A DNA stretch of 64,000 bases from positions 3,028,001 through 3,092,000 of the forward strand of contig NZ_CP082909.1 of assembly GCF_023822025.1 (NCBI RefSeq), read 5' to 3'. The notes beneath the pieces were generated by a model. It saw only the letters and a list, made by a program, of their open reading frames with translations. It had not been told where the DNA came from and did no database searches. Below, piece after piece: positions 1-9,788 of this stretch (positions within the stretch are counted from its first letter, which is position 1; the number at the start of each line of letters is the position of its first letter). This stretch comes from Endozoicomonas sp. 4G (GTDB taxonomy: Bacteria; Pseudomonadota; Gammaproteobacteria; Pseudomonadales; Endozoicomonadaceae). Made by a program: the position numbers and the translations under genes.

Positions 1-2327
1 CGGTTCAGACAGTGCAGCTCACTGGTTCTTGCTTCTACTCTTTGCTCCAGACTTTCGTTGATTTCTTTCAGGGCCGTTTCTACCTGGCGAAACTCGGTGA
101 TGTCAGTGAAGCTCATCACGAAGCCGCCACCCGGCATCGGATAACCCCGGGTTTCAATAACCCGATCATCCCGTATCCGTTCGGATTTGTGGGCTGTTCC
201 CTGCATCATGTGATGAATACGCTTGCGAACATGGTGACTCACATCGCCAGGGCCGCAGCGACCCATTTCGGCATTGTAACGAATGATGTCAGCAGCATGA
301 CGCCCGACTTTGATCATCCCTTCCGGGTAGGAAAACAGTTCCAGATAGCGCTGATTCCAGGCTACCAGCCTGAGATCCCGGTCAACCACACTCACCCCGA
401 TATTGATGTGTTCTATGGCACCGGTCAGTAACTCACGGTTAAACTGCAACACTTCCGATGCCTCGCCTACTACGGCTTCGACATCTTCAATCAAGGCATT
501 GTCTCCGGTCAGCCCTGTTTTCATCACCAGCTTTGCTGACGAGGCCCCCATGATACCGGACAGCACCCTTTCTACCGCGGCAATCATTTCACTGTCGGCA
601 AGGTAAGGACGCTCCGCTGTCGTGTAACTGGCCATCAGTTTGCTGGCCTTTTCTTCACCCATATAGCGACTTGCCAGTGACTCCAGTTCATCCACGGTAA
701 CGGTCAGGTCATCATAAAGATCGCCCTCCACTACCGAAGCATCGACAAACTTTCTGGCCTGTCGGTTTTCCAAGGGTGAAACCTTAAACAACAGGCAACC
801 GAGGCTATAAACCAGGGCATTTATCATCAGGGCAAAAATACTGGCTCCGTTAAGGGTGCCCGTCAGACCAAAGCCAAACAGCGCATCGGGTTTGAAAGCC
901 TCAATGCCAAATACACCCTGCTCAAGCAGTGCTTTATCCAACCAGCCGGACTGTACAAATACAGGCACAACCAGGGTGACTAACCAAACCAGACTGCCTG
1001 CCAGAATACCCCCTGTGACCGCTTTATAATTGCTCTCCCTGAGATAAAGCGAACCCACCACGGCAGGTGCCAGCTGTGCCACTGCGGCAAAAGAGATCAA
1101 TCCCAGATTAGCCAGCAAATGATCTTCACCCGTACTGATCACTCGATAAACGACGTAAGCCAACAGTAAAATGCCAATAATGATGGTGCGTCGTACTGTT
1201 CGCAGCAGACCGCTGAAGCGATAGAACTCATTGCGACCCTGCCCTGAATTTCTGAGGATCAGCGGCATCAGGATCTCATTGGAAATCATGTTCGTTAACG
1301 AGATGGTTGCCACAATCACCATGCTGATCGCGGCGGATAATCCTGCCATAAAAGCGAGCACGGCCATGCTGTCACTGCCCAGCAGCTTTGACAGAGCGAT
1401 CACAAAGGAATCCGGCGATACGGTCTCTCCTAACCAGACATTACCGGCAAACGCCATGGGCAGGACAAAAACAGCGGTCAGCAGCAGATAGACTGGAAAC
1501 ATCCAGCGGGCACGTTTCAGATCCCTGATATCCCTGTTTTCTACAACCAGAACATGGAACTGTCTTGGCAGACAGATAAAAGCTGCCATGGCGACCATAA
1601 TGGGTGCCATCAGGTTCAAAAACAGATTCTCGTCAGACGATTTAACCACCGCCATTTCAAAATGAGCCAGTGGCTCACTGGCTTGTGTAAAGAATCGATA
1701 AGTGATCCAGCCCCCCACCACCAGAAAGGCAGCCAGTTTCAGTAGGGACTCAAAGGCGATGGCCAGCATAACACCATGCTGAGGCTCTGTGGTATCCAGC
1801 CTGCGGGTAGCAAACATAATCACAAAAACAGCCAGCAGCAGAGTCACCACCAGGGCTGCATCCTGCTGTTGGCGGGGAGCCATGGCGATAGGCGACAGGA
1901 GTTCAAAACCAATAATAATGGCTTTCAGCTGCAAGGCAATGTAAGGAAGAATGCCAACCACCAGCAACAAAGTAACCAGAATAGCCAGCCCCCTGGACTT
2001 GCCATGGCGTGAGGCAATAAAGTCAGCAATGGAGCTGATATTTTCGCGTTTGCTTACCCGTATCAGCTTGTTAAGCAACTTCCAGAAAAAGACAAAAACC
2101 AGAATAGGTCCAATATAGATACTCGGAAATGACCAGATACTCTGAGAGGCCTGACCCACCGCACCAAAAAAAGTCCAGGCAGTGCAATAAACAGCCAGCG
2201 ACAGACTGTAAATATAGGGCCGCCATTTTTTTCGTAATCTGGCACCGGCATGGTCACCATACCAGGCTACCGAAAACAACCCACCCACGTAGAGCAGGGC
2301 TATGAGAGCCAACCACCATCCGGCCAT
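1..2327 (-). CDS. CrbS/MxtR-like sensor histidine kinase with sodium:solute symporter N-terminus (partial, 3' end outside window)
   Basis: The minus-strand frame starts at an ATG (2327-2325, MAGWWLALIALLYVGG) and stays open to the left edge, about 775 residues. The first ~500 residues are strongly hydrophobic and read as a sodium:solute symporter (SLC5/PutP) fold. A PAS_7-like domain follows at roughly residues 620-745 (NIGVSVVDRDLRLVAWNQRY, then GGGFVMSFTDITEF), then a helical stretch (EINESLEQRVEARTSEL) leading toward the kinase core, which lies beyond the edge. SSS-PAS-HK proteins of this kind include CrbS and CbrA. Because the gene is divergent from acs, with which CrbS/CrbR is functionally linked in Vibrio and Pseudomonas, CrbS/MxtR is the better guess. 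Whether a receiver domain follows cannot be seen. Confidence 0.85.
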   Translation of the reverse strand, partial: MAGWWLALIALLYVGGLFSVAWYGDHAGARLRKKWRPYIYSLSLAVYCTAWTFFGAVGQASQSIWSFPSIYIGPILVFVFFWKLLNKLIRVSKRENISSIADFIASRHGKSRGLAILVTLLLVVGILPYIALQLKAIIIGFELLSPIAMAPRQQQDAALVVTLLLAVFVIMFATRRLDTTEPQHGVMLAIAFESLLKLAAFLVVGGWITYRFFTQASEPLAHFEMAVVKSSDENLFLNLMAPIMVAMAAFICLPRQFHVLVVENRDIRDLKRARWMFPVYLLLTAVFVLPMAFAGNVWLGETVSPDSFVIALSKLLGSDSMAVLAFMAGLSAAISMVIVATISLTNMISNEILMPLILRNSGQGRNEFYRFSGLLRTVRRTIIIGILLLAYVVYRVISTGEDHLLANLGLISFAAVAQLAPAVVGSLYLRESNYKAVTGGILAGSLVWLVTLVVPVFVQSGWLDKALLEQGVFGIEAFKPDALFGFGLTGTLNGASIFALMINALVYSLGCLLFKVSPLENRQARKFVDASVVEGDLYDDLTVTVDELESLASRYMGEEKASKLMASYTTAERPYLADSEMIAAVERVLSGIMGASSAKLVMKTGLTGDNALIEDVEAVVGEASEVLQFNRELLTGAIEHINIGVSVVDRDLRLVAWNQRYLELFSYPEGMIKVGRHAADIIRYNAEMGRCGPGDVSHHVRKRIHHMMQGTAHKSERIRDDRVIETRGYPMPGGGFVMSFTDITEFRQVETALKEINESLEQRVEARTSELHCLN

Positions 2328-2509
2328 CGTTTCTTACTTCTTCTAATTCTAAAAAAATGGAATTATGCTACCAAAGTCTAATTTCTTGAAGACGGTATCG
2401 TCTTAAGATGACAATCAGGCACCGCAATGCTAAAAACTACAAGCACCGTGTCAGTGCATTGCCTGAAGAACGATTAGAAAAACAATTAGAAAAACGCTAA
2501 GGATTCCTT
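2328..2509. promoter_or_regulatory. divergent promoter region between crbS-like gene and acs
   Basis: This 182-bp gap must hold the promoters of both divergent genes. It contains a perfect 6-bp inverted repeat with a 4-bp centre, AAGACG-GTAT-CGTCTT at 2389-2404. It could be a regulator site, for example for a LuxR-type regulator such as CrbR, but no consensus was tested. Two direct copies of ATTAGAAAAAC lie just upstream of the acs ribosome binding site, AAGGA, which is 7 nt before the acs ATG. Confidence 0.4.
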
Positions 2510-4462
2510 ATGACCGAAGTACGTGTGTACCCAGTAACTGAGGTTCAGCGAGAAAATACACTGGCAGATAACCAGCGTTATCTTGAAATGTACCAGCAAT
2601 CTGTCGTTAACCCCGAAAGGTTTTGGCGAGAGCATGGCAAGAGAATCGACTGGTTCACCCCATACACGCAGATCAGGAATGTGTCGTTCGATCACGAACA
2701 TGTCGATATCAAATGGTTCTACGACGGCACCACCAATGCCTCTTTCAACTGCCTGGATCGTCATCTTGAGCAAAAAGCTGATCAGGTTGCCATCATCTGG
2801 GAACCGGACGAAGAAGGCAAAGCTTCCAAAAAAGTCACTTACCGAGAACTTCACGAACAGGTTTGCCGGTTTGCCAATGGCCTGAAGAGCCAAGGGGTTG
2901 GCAAGGGTGATGTGGTCGCCATTTACATGCCCATGGTCGTTGAGGCCACAGTCGCGATGCTGGCCTGTTCGCGTATTGGTGCTATTCACTCGGTGATCTT
3001 CGGCGGCTTTTCGCCTGAAGCCCTGGCAGGAAGAATCGTCGACTCCAGCGCCAAACTGGTCATTACTGCCGATGAAGGTATTCGCGGCGGGCGAGCAGTC
3101 CCTCTGAAAACAAACGTTGACCGAGCCCTGGAAAACCCGGAAGTGACCAGCATTGAAAAGGTCATTGTCCTGCGGCACACCGGTCAAGAGGTCGACTGGC
3201 AGGAAGATCGTGATGTCAACTGGCAGGACCTGACCGCCATGGCTTCACCGCACTGCACTCCCGAAGCGATGAATGCAGAAGATCCACTGTTTATTCTTTA
3301 CACTTCCGGCTCCACAGGTAAACCTAAAGGCGTACTGCATACGACGGGCGGTTATCTGGTTTATGCGTCCATGACCCATCAATATGTGTTTGACTATCAG
3401 GATGGCGAAATATTCTGGTGCAACGCCGACATTGGCTGGATTACCGGCCACACCTACGTCACTTATGGCCCGCTGCTGAACGGTGCCACCATCGTTATGC
3501 ATGAAGGGGTACCCAACTACCCGGCCTGCAACAGAATCAGCAAGATCGTCGACAAACATCAGGTAAATATTCTGTACACCGCCCCCACGGCAATACGGGC
3601 ACTCATGGCTGAAGGTGACGCAGCGGTTAAAGACACTCACCGCTCCAGCCTGAGACTGCTGGGCAGCGTCGGTGAGCCCATTAACCCCGAAGCCTGGAGC
3701 TGGTACTACAAAACCATCGGCAATGAACAGTGCCCCATCGTCGATACCTGGTGGCAGACTGAGACGGGCGGCGCCATGCTGACCCCCCTCCCCGGCGCTA
3801 CTGATCTGAAACCCGGTTCGGCAACCCGCCCCTTCTTCGGCATCAAGCCCGCCCTGGTTGACAACGAGGGTCGTATTCTCGAAGGCGAACAGGAAGGCAA
3901 CCTGGTGATTCTCGACAGCTGGCCCGGTCAGGCCCGGACCGTCTTTAACGACCACGAGCGTTTTGTTCAAACCTACTTCTCCAGCTTTAAGGGCATGTAT
4001 ACCACTGGCGATGGCGCTCGCCGGGATGAAGATGGCTATTACTGGATCACAGGGCGTGTTGATGACGTTCTAAACGTCTCTGGTCACCGTATGGGCACAG
4101 CTGAAATTGAGTCGGCACTGGTCTCCCACCACGACGTTGCCGAAGCCGCTGTTGTTGGCTTCCCACACGATATCAAGGGGCAGGGAATATACGTCTACGT
4201 AACACTGACAGCGGATTCTGAGTATTCAGATGAATTCAAGAATGAATTAAGGCAGTGGGTTCGCAAGGAGATTGGCCCCATCGCCTCACCGGATATCATT
4301 CAGTGGGCTCCGGGATTACCCAAAACCCGATCCGGCAAGATTATGCGCCGCATCCTGCGTAAAATTGCCTCAGGTGAGTATGAAAATCTGGGTGATACAT
4401 CGACACTGGCAGACCCTTCTGTTGTAGAAACGCTGATTAAGGAGCGAGCATTAGCAGGATAA
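2510..4462 (+). CDS. acs: acetyl-CoA synthetase (AMP-forming)
   Basis: The 650-residue protein has the usual length and layout of bacterial Acs. It activates acetate to acetyl-AMP and then acetyl-CoA in the cytoplasm. Visible signatures are the N-terminal ACS segment ([12 protein letters not shown]), the adenylate-forming P-loop [11 protein letters not shown] near residues 264-274, WWQTETGG, and the C-terminal [11 protein letters not shown] with the conserved lysine at residue 610 that is acetylated and inactivated in well-studied homologues. A good ribosome binding site (AAGGA) precedes the ATG. The gene is divergent from a CrbS-like sensor kinase, the two-component family known to switch on acs when acetate is scavenged. 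Confidence 0.97.
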   Translation: MTEVRVYPVTEVQRENTLADNQRYLEMYQQSVVNPERFWREHGKRIDWFTPYTQIRNVSFDHEHVDIKWFYDGTTNASFNCLDRHLEQKADQVAIIWEPDEEGKASKKVTYRELHEQVCRFANGLKSQGVGKGDVVAIYMPMVVEATVAMLACSRIGAIHSVIFGGFSPEALAGRIVDSSAKLVITADEGIRGGRAVPLKTNVDRALENPEVTSIEKVIVLRHTGQEVDWQEDRDVNWQDLTAMASPHCTPEAMNAEDPLFILYTSGSTGKPKGVLHTTGGYLVYASMTHQYVFDYQDGEIFWCNADIGWITGHTYVTYGPLLNGATIVMHEGVPNYPACNRISKIVDKHQVNILYTAPTAIRALMAEGDAAVKDTHRSSLRLLGSVGEPINPEAWSWYYKTIGNEQCPIVDTWWQTETGGAMLTPLPGATDLKPGSATRPFFGIKPALVDNEGRILEGEQEGNLVILDSWPGQARTVFNDHERFVQTYFSSFKGMYTTGDGARRDEDGYYWITGRVDDVLNVSGHRMGTAEIESALVSHHDVAEAAVVGFPHDIKGQGIYVYVTLTADSEYSDEFKNELRQWVRKEIGPIASPDIIQWAPGLPKTRSGKIMRRILRKIASGEYENLGDTSTLADPSVVETLIKERALAG

Positions 4463-4495
4463 GCTAGTTATTAACCGCAACCTTTTAATCTTTTA

Positions 4496-4524
4496 TTGAC
4501 TTTAAGGATCATCGTCCATACTAT
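4496..4524 (+). promoter_or_regulatory. sigma-70 promoter of the tRNA-fMet array
   Basis: TTGACT at 4496-4501 and TACTAT at 4519-4524 are separated by 17 bp and end about 14 bp before the first tRNA. This is a near-consensus arrangement. No comparable hexamer pair is evident in the ~47-nt spacers between the tRNAs, which suggests one transcript for all four. Confidence 0.7.
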
Positions 4525-4538
4525 TCGCACCTCATTGA

Positions 4539-4615
<77 letters not shown>

Positions 4616-4662
4616 ACTTAAAACGACAGTTGACTACCAGACGACTGTCGAACAGATTTCGG

Positions 4663-4739
<77 letters not shown>

Positions 4740-4786
4740 ACTTACAACGACAGTTGATTGCCAGACGACTGTTGAACAGATTTAGG

Positions 4787-4863
<77 letters not shown>

Positions 4864-4909
4864 ACTTACAACGACGGTTGATAACCAGACGACTGTTGAA
4901 CAGATTTGA

Positions 4910-4986
<77 letters not shown>

Positions 4987-4991
4987 AATAC

Positions 4992-5019
4992 AAGTCGGTT
5001 TATCCGGCTTTATTTTTTT
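4992..5019 (+). terminator. intrinsic terminator of the tRNA array
   Basis: A 7-bp stem (AAGTCGG/CCGGCTT, one U-G pair) with a TTTAT loop is followed by TTTATTTTTTT, 5 nt after the last tRNA. Confidence 0.8.
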
Positions 5020-5087
5020 GCAAAACATCTTTTAACGCTTACGCCGATAAAAGATTTCTCTTCCGTTCGTGACTGTTTGGGATCTCA

Positions 5088-5987
5088 ATGCAGAAACAAG
5101 AGGCCAGCCCACTCACAAAAACAGCGCTTGTCGTTGAGGGCGGAGGCATGCGCGGTATTTACTCTGCCGGCATTCTGGATGCTTTTATGGACAAACGTCA
5201 TCGGCAGTTCGATGGCTTTTACGGCGTTTCAGCCGGTGCGCTCAATCTGGTGTCCTTTATTGCCGGTCAACGGGGGCGCAACCTTGATCTCTATACTGGC
5301 GCCTGCCTGGAAACCCGTTTTATCAGCTTCAAACGACACGTGAAAGGCGGCAACCTGTTTGACCTGGACTGGCTGTTTGATCGCATCCAGAGACAACACA
5401 TGAATATTAACAAGTTTCGAAGCCAGCTTCGGGACAAAACATTCACGGTTGTCACCAGCTGCGCAAGTACCGGTTACCCTATCTACCACACGTTCGATGA
5501 GCACTTTGAGCTGGAACAACTGTTCACCGTGCTGAAGGCTTCCAGCGCACTTCCCATGATTTATCGCAATGCCATCACCATTGATAGTAGAAATCATGTA
5601 GACGGGAGTCTTGCGGACCCTCTGCCCGTCATAAAAGCGGCAGAGGATGGCTATAAAAACATTGTTGTGCTGAGAAGCCGGGAAAGCCAGTATCGCAAAA
5701 AGGCTTCTTCTGCCAACAGACTGCTGGCCTGGCAATTGCGAAAACAGCCGGAAGTGGCTCAGCTGATTCGCCAGCAGTACTCAATCTATAACGAAACTCT
5801 GGACAGCTTCGATCAGTTAAAACACAACGGCATCACCATTACCGAAATTGCTCCGGATAGGCCTCTGAGTTCAACCCGAAGCACCCGAGACCGCGCCCGA
5901 CTGGTGTCTGACTACCACAAGGGCTATTCCGCAGGATTTTCGTTCCTGCAAAACCTTGATCACGCTGCTCTGGCTCAGCCCGCCTGA
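5088..5987 (+). CDS. patatin-like phospholipase family protein
   Basis: The 299-residue protein is a cytosolic serine acyl hydrolase of the bacterial patatin (YjjU-like) family. It carries the oxyanion glycine loop GGGMRG at residues 18-23, the nucleophile elbow GVSAG with Ser47, and the dyad aspartate in DGS at Asp172. These are the complete catalytic set for lipid acyl-ester hydrolysis, so it should be active; its substrate cannot be read from sequence. No signal peptide or membrane segment is visible. It stands alone between the tRNA array terminator and an IS630 relic. The ribosome binding site before the ATG is weak. Confidence 0.9.
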   Translation: MQKQEASPLTKTALVVEGGGMRGIYSAGILDAFMDKRHRQFDGFYGVSAGALNLVSFIAGQRGRNLDLYTGACLETRFISFKRHVKGGNLFDLDWLFDRIQRQHMNINKFRSQLRDKTFTVVTSCASTGYPIYHTFDEHFELEQLFTVLKASSALPMIYRNAITIDSRNHVDGSLADPLPVIKAAEDGYKNIVVLRSRESQYRKKASSANRLLAWQLRKQPEVAQLIRQQYSIYNETLDSFDQLKHNGITITEIAPDRPLSSTRSTRDRARLVSDYHKGYSAGFSFLQNLDHAALAQPA

Positions 5988-6039
5988 TATTTTTAACGGT
6001 TTTATCAACGATACTCTCTGGCTTTATTAACCATCCCTA

Positions 6040-6799
6040 CTAGTGCAGGAAAGCACTAATACCCATACAGATCAAAATATGCTTTGATATGCGCTCATTT
6101 CTCTTCAGTAGTTGTAGCACGGATGCCATCAAAGCATACCCAACAAATCATCTTGTCAGAACAGCAACGCAATGCCCTTGACCTGATTGTTCGCCAACGG
6201 AAAAGTTCTCAGGCTATGGTGCTCAGAGCCAAAATCATTCTGTTGGGGGCACAAGGGAAAAGTCTTCAGGGAACGACTAAAGAACTCAAGTGTAACCGTG
6301 AAACCGTCACTCGCTGGAGAAAGCACTGGGTCGAGCGTAGTGATGAGATTCCAGTATTAGAAAAACTCAAAGAGGCTCCTCGCCCTGGCGCAAAAGCCAA
6401 GTTCACCGAAGAGCAAATTTGCTTGATTGTTGCCATGTCTTGCGACAAACCAGGGCTGAAGGCACACCACAAGATGAACTTGGCGTTAAGGGTAAGTCCG
6501 GTATCCTGAAGAACATGAGGACACGGGCTGCGTACCTGACTGATAGATCCCATAAGATCGTTTTTCACTATACTCCGAAACATGCATCATGGCTGAACCA
6601 GATAGAAATATGGTTTTCGATTCTGGTAAGACGTTTCCTGAAGCGAAACAGCTTTACTTCAAAAGAAGACCTGAAAGCTCGGCTTCACCAGTTTGTTGAC
6701 TTCTTCAACGAGAAAATGGCGAAGCCATTTAAATGGACTTACAAAGGTCGGCCATTACAGGTGTGATGCTGTATGGATATTAGAGCTTGGGTGCACTAG
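6040..6799 (+). mobile_element. IS630-family element, internally deleted, with intact terminal inverted repeats
   Basis: The ends CTAGTGCAGGAAAGCACTAA... and CTAGTGCACCCAAGCTCTAA... (right end reverse-complemented) match at roughly 26 of 31 positions and both run to CCATACAG. Both sides are flanked by TA (6038-6039 and 6800-6801), the duplicated target of IS630/Tc1-type transposition. At 760 bp it is several hundred bases shorter than a full-length IS630. The missing part is the middle of the transposase, so it could move only with a transposase supplied elsewhere. Confidence 0.88.
6123..6766 (+). pseudogene. IS630 transposase, internally deleted and frameshifted
   Basis: The N-terminal part (from ATG 6123, MPSKHTQQIILSEQQRNALD) holds the helix-turn-helix (GTTKELKCNRETVTRWRKHW) and ends at a stop at 6509. 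The C-terminal part lies in another frame (LGVKGKSGILKNMRTRAAYL... to 6766) and keeps the end of the DDE domain (FHYTPKHASWLNQIEIWFS). The stretch between, which should hold the first two catalytic aspartates, is missing around 6470-6490. The gene cannot make an active enzyme. Confidence 0.88.
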
Positions 6800-9030
6800 T
6801 AAGCCAGCTGGACTTCAACGGCAGGCTCTCCCTGTTTCATCGTTGAGGGTGAACTGCTGATGATACGTTTTTTGCCAACACCTTCACTCAGAAGAAAGTC
6901 ATTAATCAGATTAAGCCGATCAGAGGCCAGCTTAGTCATTTTTTCCTGATTCAACGGCCAGTTTTCCAACAGCCATTGCTCTGCTTTTTTGACACGGGCG
7001 CTGTGACTGATATCACCCACTTCAGGCAACTTTTGATTGTGGGCCCTGAGGTACATTTGCTCAATCAACTGCCCTCTGATATCGGCAGGAATCTCTTTCA
7101 CTTCTTCCCGCCTGACCTGACGAATGGCCGAATACAACTCAACCAGATCAGACTCCAGCTCTGCCTTTGCCAGAACAGGCCAGTCTCGAGCCTTGCTGGC
7201 CGTTGCTTTGAGGGATAGGTCCAGTTCAGGCCTTATCCCCAGCACACGACCCCAGCCTTTTAATCGTGCCTTGTCATTGTCTGTCAATACCGCCCTGCCC
7301 GCTGGCATCGATATAGCACCTGATAACACTGGCGTAATACCTGCCTGCCGGGAAAGATACTGCAGGGGCTGATCAAGCACAGTGTTCCAGGTCTTCTGCG
7401 TCGCCATTGTTGCCGCAGCCATCGGCGACTGGCCGTCAGAGGCGGTAACGTCGATGGCAATGATAGACTGGGGGTTGGTCATCAAAGCTTTCACATCATT
7501 GATATCCAGCTTTGGTTTGACAGGTTTGGCTTCAAGTTTGGTAAAAACCAGCTTCCCTCTGCTGCCTCCCATCTCAGAAGACTCAAGGTTAAGATTTACA
7601 CGACTTCCGGCCAGGTCGTATCCAGAAACAGAGCGGTGTGAAACAGGTAGCAAAGACACATCCACATCTTTGGCAGAAATATTCAGGCTGGAGGCCACTG
7701 CATTATTCAAGTCGACGACACCTTCCAGGGAGACAGGAACACTACCAAGCCACTGTCCATTAAGCGAGAAGGTAAACTGTTCAGGACTCAGTACCTCCAA
7801 CTTCACCTTGCTGCCACTAAATAGCTCAGGATGCTGTTTTTGAGTCGAATGAACCGAGCCATTGAATTCGATATTCTTGATGGCGAAGGGTAAAGAGCCC
7901 TCAGCTGGTAAAGAGCCTTCAGCTGGTAAAGAGCCTTCAGCTGGTAAAGAGCCTTCAGCTGGTAAAGAGCCTTCAGCTGGTAAAGAGCCTTCAGCTGGTA
8001 AAGAGCCTTCAGCTGGTAAAGAGCCTTCAGCTGGTAAAGAGCCCTCAGCTGGTAAAGAACCTTCGGCTAATAAAGAGCTCTCAGCTGGTAAAGAACGCTT
8101 AATCGTCTGTGCTATTTGCTCTAAAGGGCTGTCATTAACCGTCAGTAAGCCACCCTTGAACGACAGGCCTTCAACAAAACCTTTCCGGTTTCTAAATTGA
8201 AAACCCTCTGCAAATAACTCTTTCCAGCCCAGATCAAGACCGGAACTCAAATCCTGATACTGACCATCCAGCACTTTAGCCGCTCCGGCCAGCACCACTC
8301 CCTGATCCTTAGACCATTCAACAGCAAGGTCCGTCGAGAGGCGGCCTTCCAGTGAGCAGTTCGAACATTTAAGAAAATTCTGGCTGACAGCCTCAGCCAG
8401 AGGCAGTTCATCAATGGATAACTGACCCGATAGCGTTAGTTTATTTAAATCAATCATTCCGCCCAGCGACCAGTTAATGTGGTTTGACTCCCTGACCATC
8501 TGGACATCCACCTGATCACGGCGATGAGTTGTAAGCGCCATTTTACTGAAACCAAAACGGATCACCTTTCTGGATCCAGCCTGTTCAGAGTTCACCACGT
8601 TCATGGTTCCATCGTCGAAAACAAACTGCCCTGTATCTCTGAGAAACTCATGAAAATTGGGCATGGGTGGTTTATGACCGATGATCGCCAGATCAACAAA
8701 AATCCTGGGCTTTTTAAAATCAATCCGATCCAGGGTAATGGTTTCTGCCCAAAGAGAGGTCCAGGCAACATCAACACCAATAGATTCTGATTTAAGAGTA
8801 ATACCGGGGGAGATTCTGAGTTCCGGATTAATAAGCAGGAATTTACCGGATAAGAAGGAGTATTCCTTCTCAACAGGAAGGATTTCAACCCCTGTTTGAT
8901 TTTCTATCTTGTGGAGCAGCTGGTCAGTATAGCGACCAGGGACCATCAATATCGCTGAAACCAGAAACAGCAGAATGGCCAGAATCACAACAAAGAGCAC
9001 AAACCGGACCGCCGATTTCTGAGTTTGCAT
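6796..9030 (-). CDS. DUF748 (AsmA-like) domain protein with a 6-residue tandem repeat
   Basis: The 744-residue protein has one N-terminal membrane segment (about residues 8-30, FVLFVVILAILLFLVSAIL) followed by an AsmA-like beta-rich region (LKSESIGVDVAWTSLWAETITLDRIDFKKP). The C-terminus (ASDRLNLINDFLLSEGVGKKRI, then VEVQLAY) matches the end of DUF748 proteins. It is probably an inner-membrane anchored periplasmic protein of the envelope-bridging AsmA/YdbH type; exact function is unknown. About 11 copies of SLPAEG sit near the middle. The stop codon is contributed by the IS630 end: before insertion the gene would have ended ...QLA-TAG, and it now ends ...QLAY-TAG. It lies downstream of hda on the same strand. 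Confidence 0.8.
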   Translation of the reverse strand: MQTQKSAVRFVLFVVILAILLFLVSAILMVPGRYTDQLLHKIENQTGVEILPVEKEYSFLSGKFLLINPELRISPGITLKSESIGVDVAWTSLWAETITLDRIDFKKPRIFVDLAIIGHKPPMPNFHEFLRDTGQFVFDDGTMNVVNSEQAGSRKVIRFGFSKMALTTHRRDQVDVQMVRESNHINWSLGGMIDLNKLTLSGQLSIDELPLAEAVSQNFLKCSNCSLEGRLSTDLAVEWSKDQGVVLAGAAKVLDGQYQDLSSGLDLGWKELFAEGFQFRNRKGFVEGLSFKGGLLTVNDSPLEQIAQTIKRSLPAESSLLAEGSLPAEGSLPAEGSLPAEGSLPAEGSLPAEGSLPAEGSLPAEGSLPAEGSLPAEGSLPFAIKNIEFNGSVHSTQKQHPELFSGSKVKLEVLSPEQFTFSLNGQWLGSVPVSLEGVVDLNNAVASSLNISAKDVDVSLLPVSHRSVSGYDLAGSRVNLNLESSEMGGSRGKLVFTKLEAKPVKPKLDINDVKALMTNPQSIIAIDVTASDGQSPMAAATMATQKTWNTVLDQPLQYLSRQAGITPVLSGAISMPAGRAVLTDNDKARLKGWGRVLGIRPELDLSLKATASKARDWPVLAKAELESDLVELYSAIRQVRREEVKEIPADIRGQLIEQMYLRAHNQKLPEVGDISHSARVKKAEQWLLENWPLNQEKMTKLASDRLNLINDFLLSEGVGKKRIISSSPSTMKQGEPAVEVQLAY
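7889..8096 (-). repeat. 18-bp coding minisatellite (about 11.5 units), SLPAEG repeats
   Basis: The unit GGTAAAGAGCCTTCAGCT (plus strand) repeats without gaps from 7889. The first nine units are almost identical; units 10-11 and a partial twelfth are diverged (CTTCGGCT, AATAAAGAGCTCTCAGCT). The length is a multiple of three, so copy-number change alters the protein by six residues without a frameshift. Identical inner and diverged outer units suggest recent expansion. Confidence 0.95.
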
Positions 9031-9044
9031 ACTACGTCTCTTGA

Positions 9045-9755
9045 TTACCAGTTCATGACTTGTTTAACAAAGGGTATGGTCAACTTCCTTTTAGCTCTCA
9101 GTGAAGCACTGTCCAGCTTCTGCAGCATCTTGAATAAATGCCCCATATCCCGGTTGCTGCGGTATATGATATACCGCGCTACATCTTCATTCATATCCAG
9201 CCCGCGCAAATGAGCCCGCAGCTGCAATGCCGACACCTTGTCCTTGTCGCTGAGAGGTTGCACCTGAAACACCAGCCCCCAACTGAGTCTCGAGACCAGA
9301 TCCGGCAATAGGATAGAAAGTCTTTTCGGTGGGCAATTCGCTGCCACCAGCAGGCGAGTCCGGGAATCCCTGAGACGATTGAACAGATCAAAAAGCCCTT
9401 CTTCCCACTCTGGAATACCAGCTACTGCATTCACCTCATCAATGCATACCAGTTGCAGCCTTTCCATACCCTCCAGCAGCTTGGAAGGGTAATGAACAAG
9501 CTCCTGCATAGGCAGGTAGATACCGCGGCCCTTCCTGCTATCAACCTGATGACAGGCCGCCTGAAGAAGATGACTGCAGCCAACGCCGGGGGCACCGTAC
9601 AGATAAATAAACTGTTCTGAATCGACCCCGCTGACCTGCTGATCCATATCCAACATATTGACCAGTGCTGCATTATCCCCACTGAAAAAATTTTCAAAGG
9701 TGGCATCGTCCCTGATCTGGACACTGAGCGGTAATTGCACAGGCTGGTTCATCAA
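9045..9755 (-). CDS. hda: DnaA regulatory inactivator Hda
   Basis: The 236-residue AAA+ protein is homologous to DnaA domain III. Loaded on the sliding clamp, Hda stimulates ATP hydrolysis by DnaA and so prevents re-initiation of replication. The N-terminus carries the clamp-binding motif QLPLSV at residues 7-12. The Walker A region is GAPGVGCSH, without the usual lysine, as is also the case in E. coli Hda. Walker B is LVCIDEVNAV, and the sensor region RLSWGLVFQVQPLSDKDK is present. The gene follows perM on the same strand, an order common in gammaproteobacteria. Confidence 0.93.
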   Translation of the reverse strand: MMNQPVQLPLSVQIRDDATFENFFSGDNAALVNMLDMDQQVSGVDSEQFIYLYGAPGVGCSHLLQAACHQVDSRKGRGIYLPMQELVHYPSKLLEGMERLQLVCIDEVNAVAGIPEWEEGLFDLFNRLRDSRTRLLVAANCPPKRLSILLPDLVSRLSWGLVFQVQPLSDKDKVSALQLRAHLRGLDMNEDVARYIIYRSNRDMGHLFKMLQKLDSASLRAKRKLTIPFVKQVMNW

Positions 9756-9788
9756 AATGAATTTCTGTTCGCTGTAGGCATGATTGTC

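Noticed and set aside
3245-3970. 241-codon open frame antisense to acs
   Set aside because: It is fully covered by acs, whose motifs are intact; a shadow of codon bias.
7862-8200. Plus-strand open frame with GKEPSA repeats opposite the DUF748 minisatellite
   Set aside because: An 18-bp repeat without stops is open on both strands. The minus frame belongs to a long conserved protein, and the plus frame has no support beyond the repeat.
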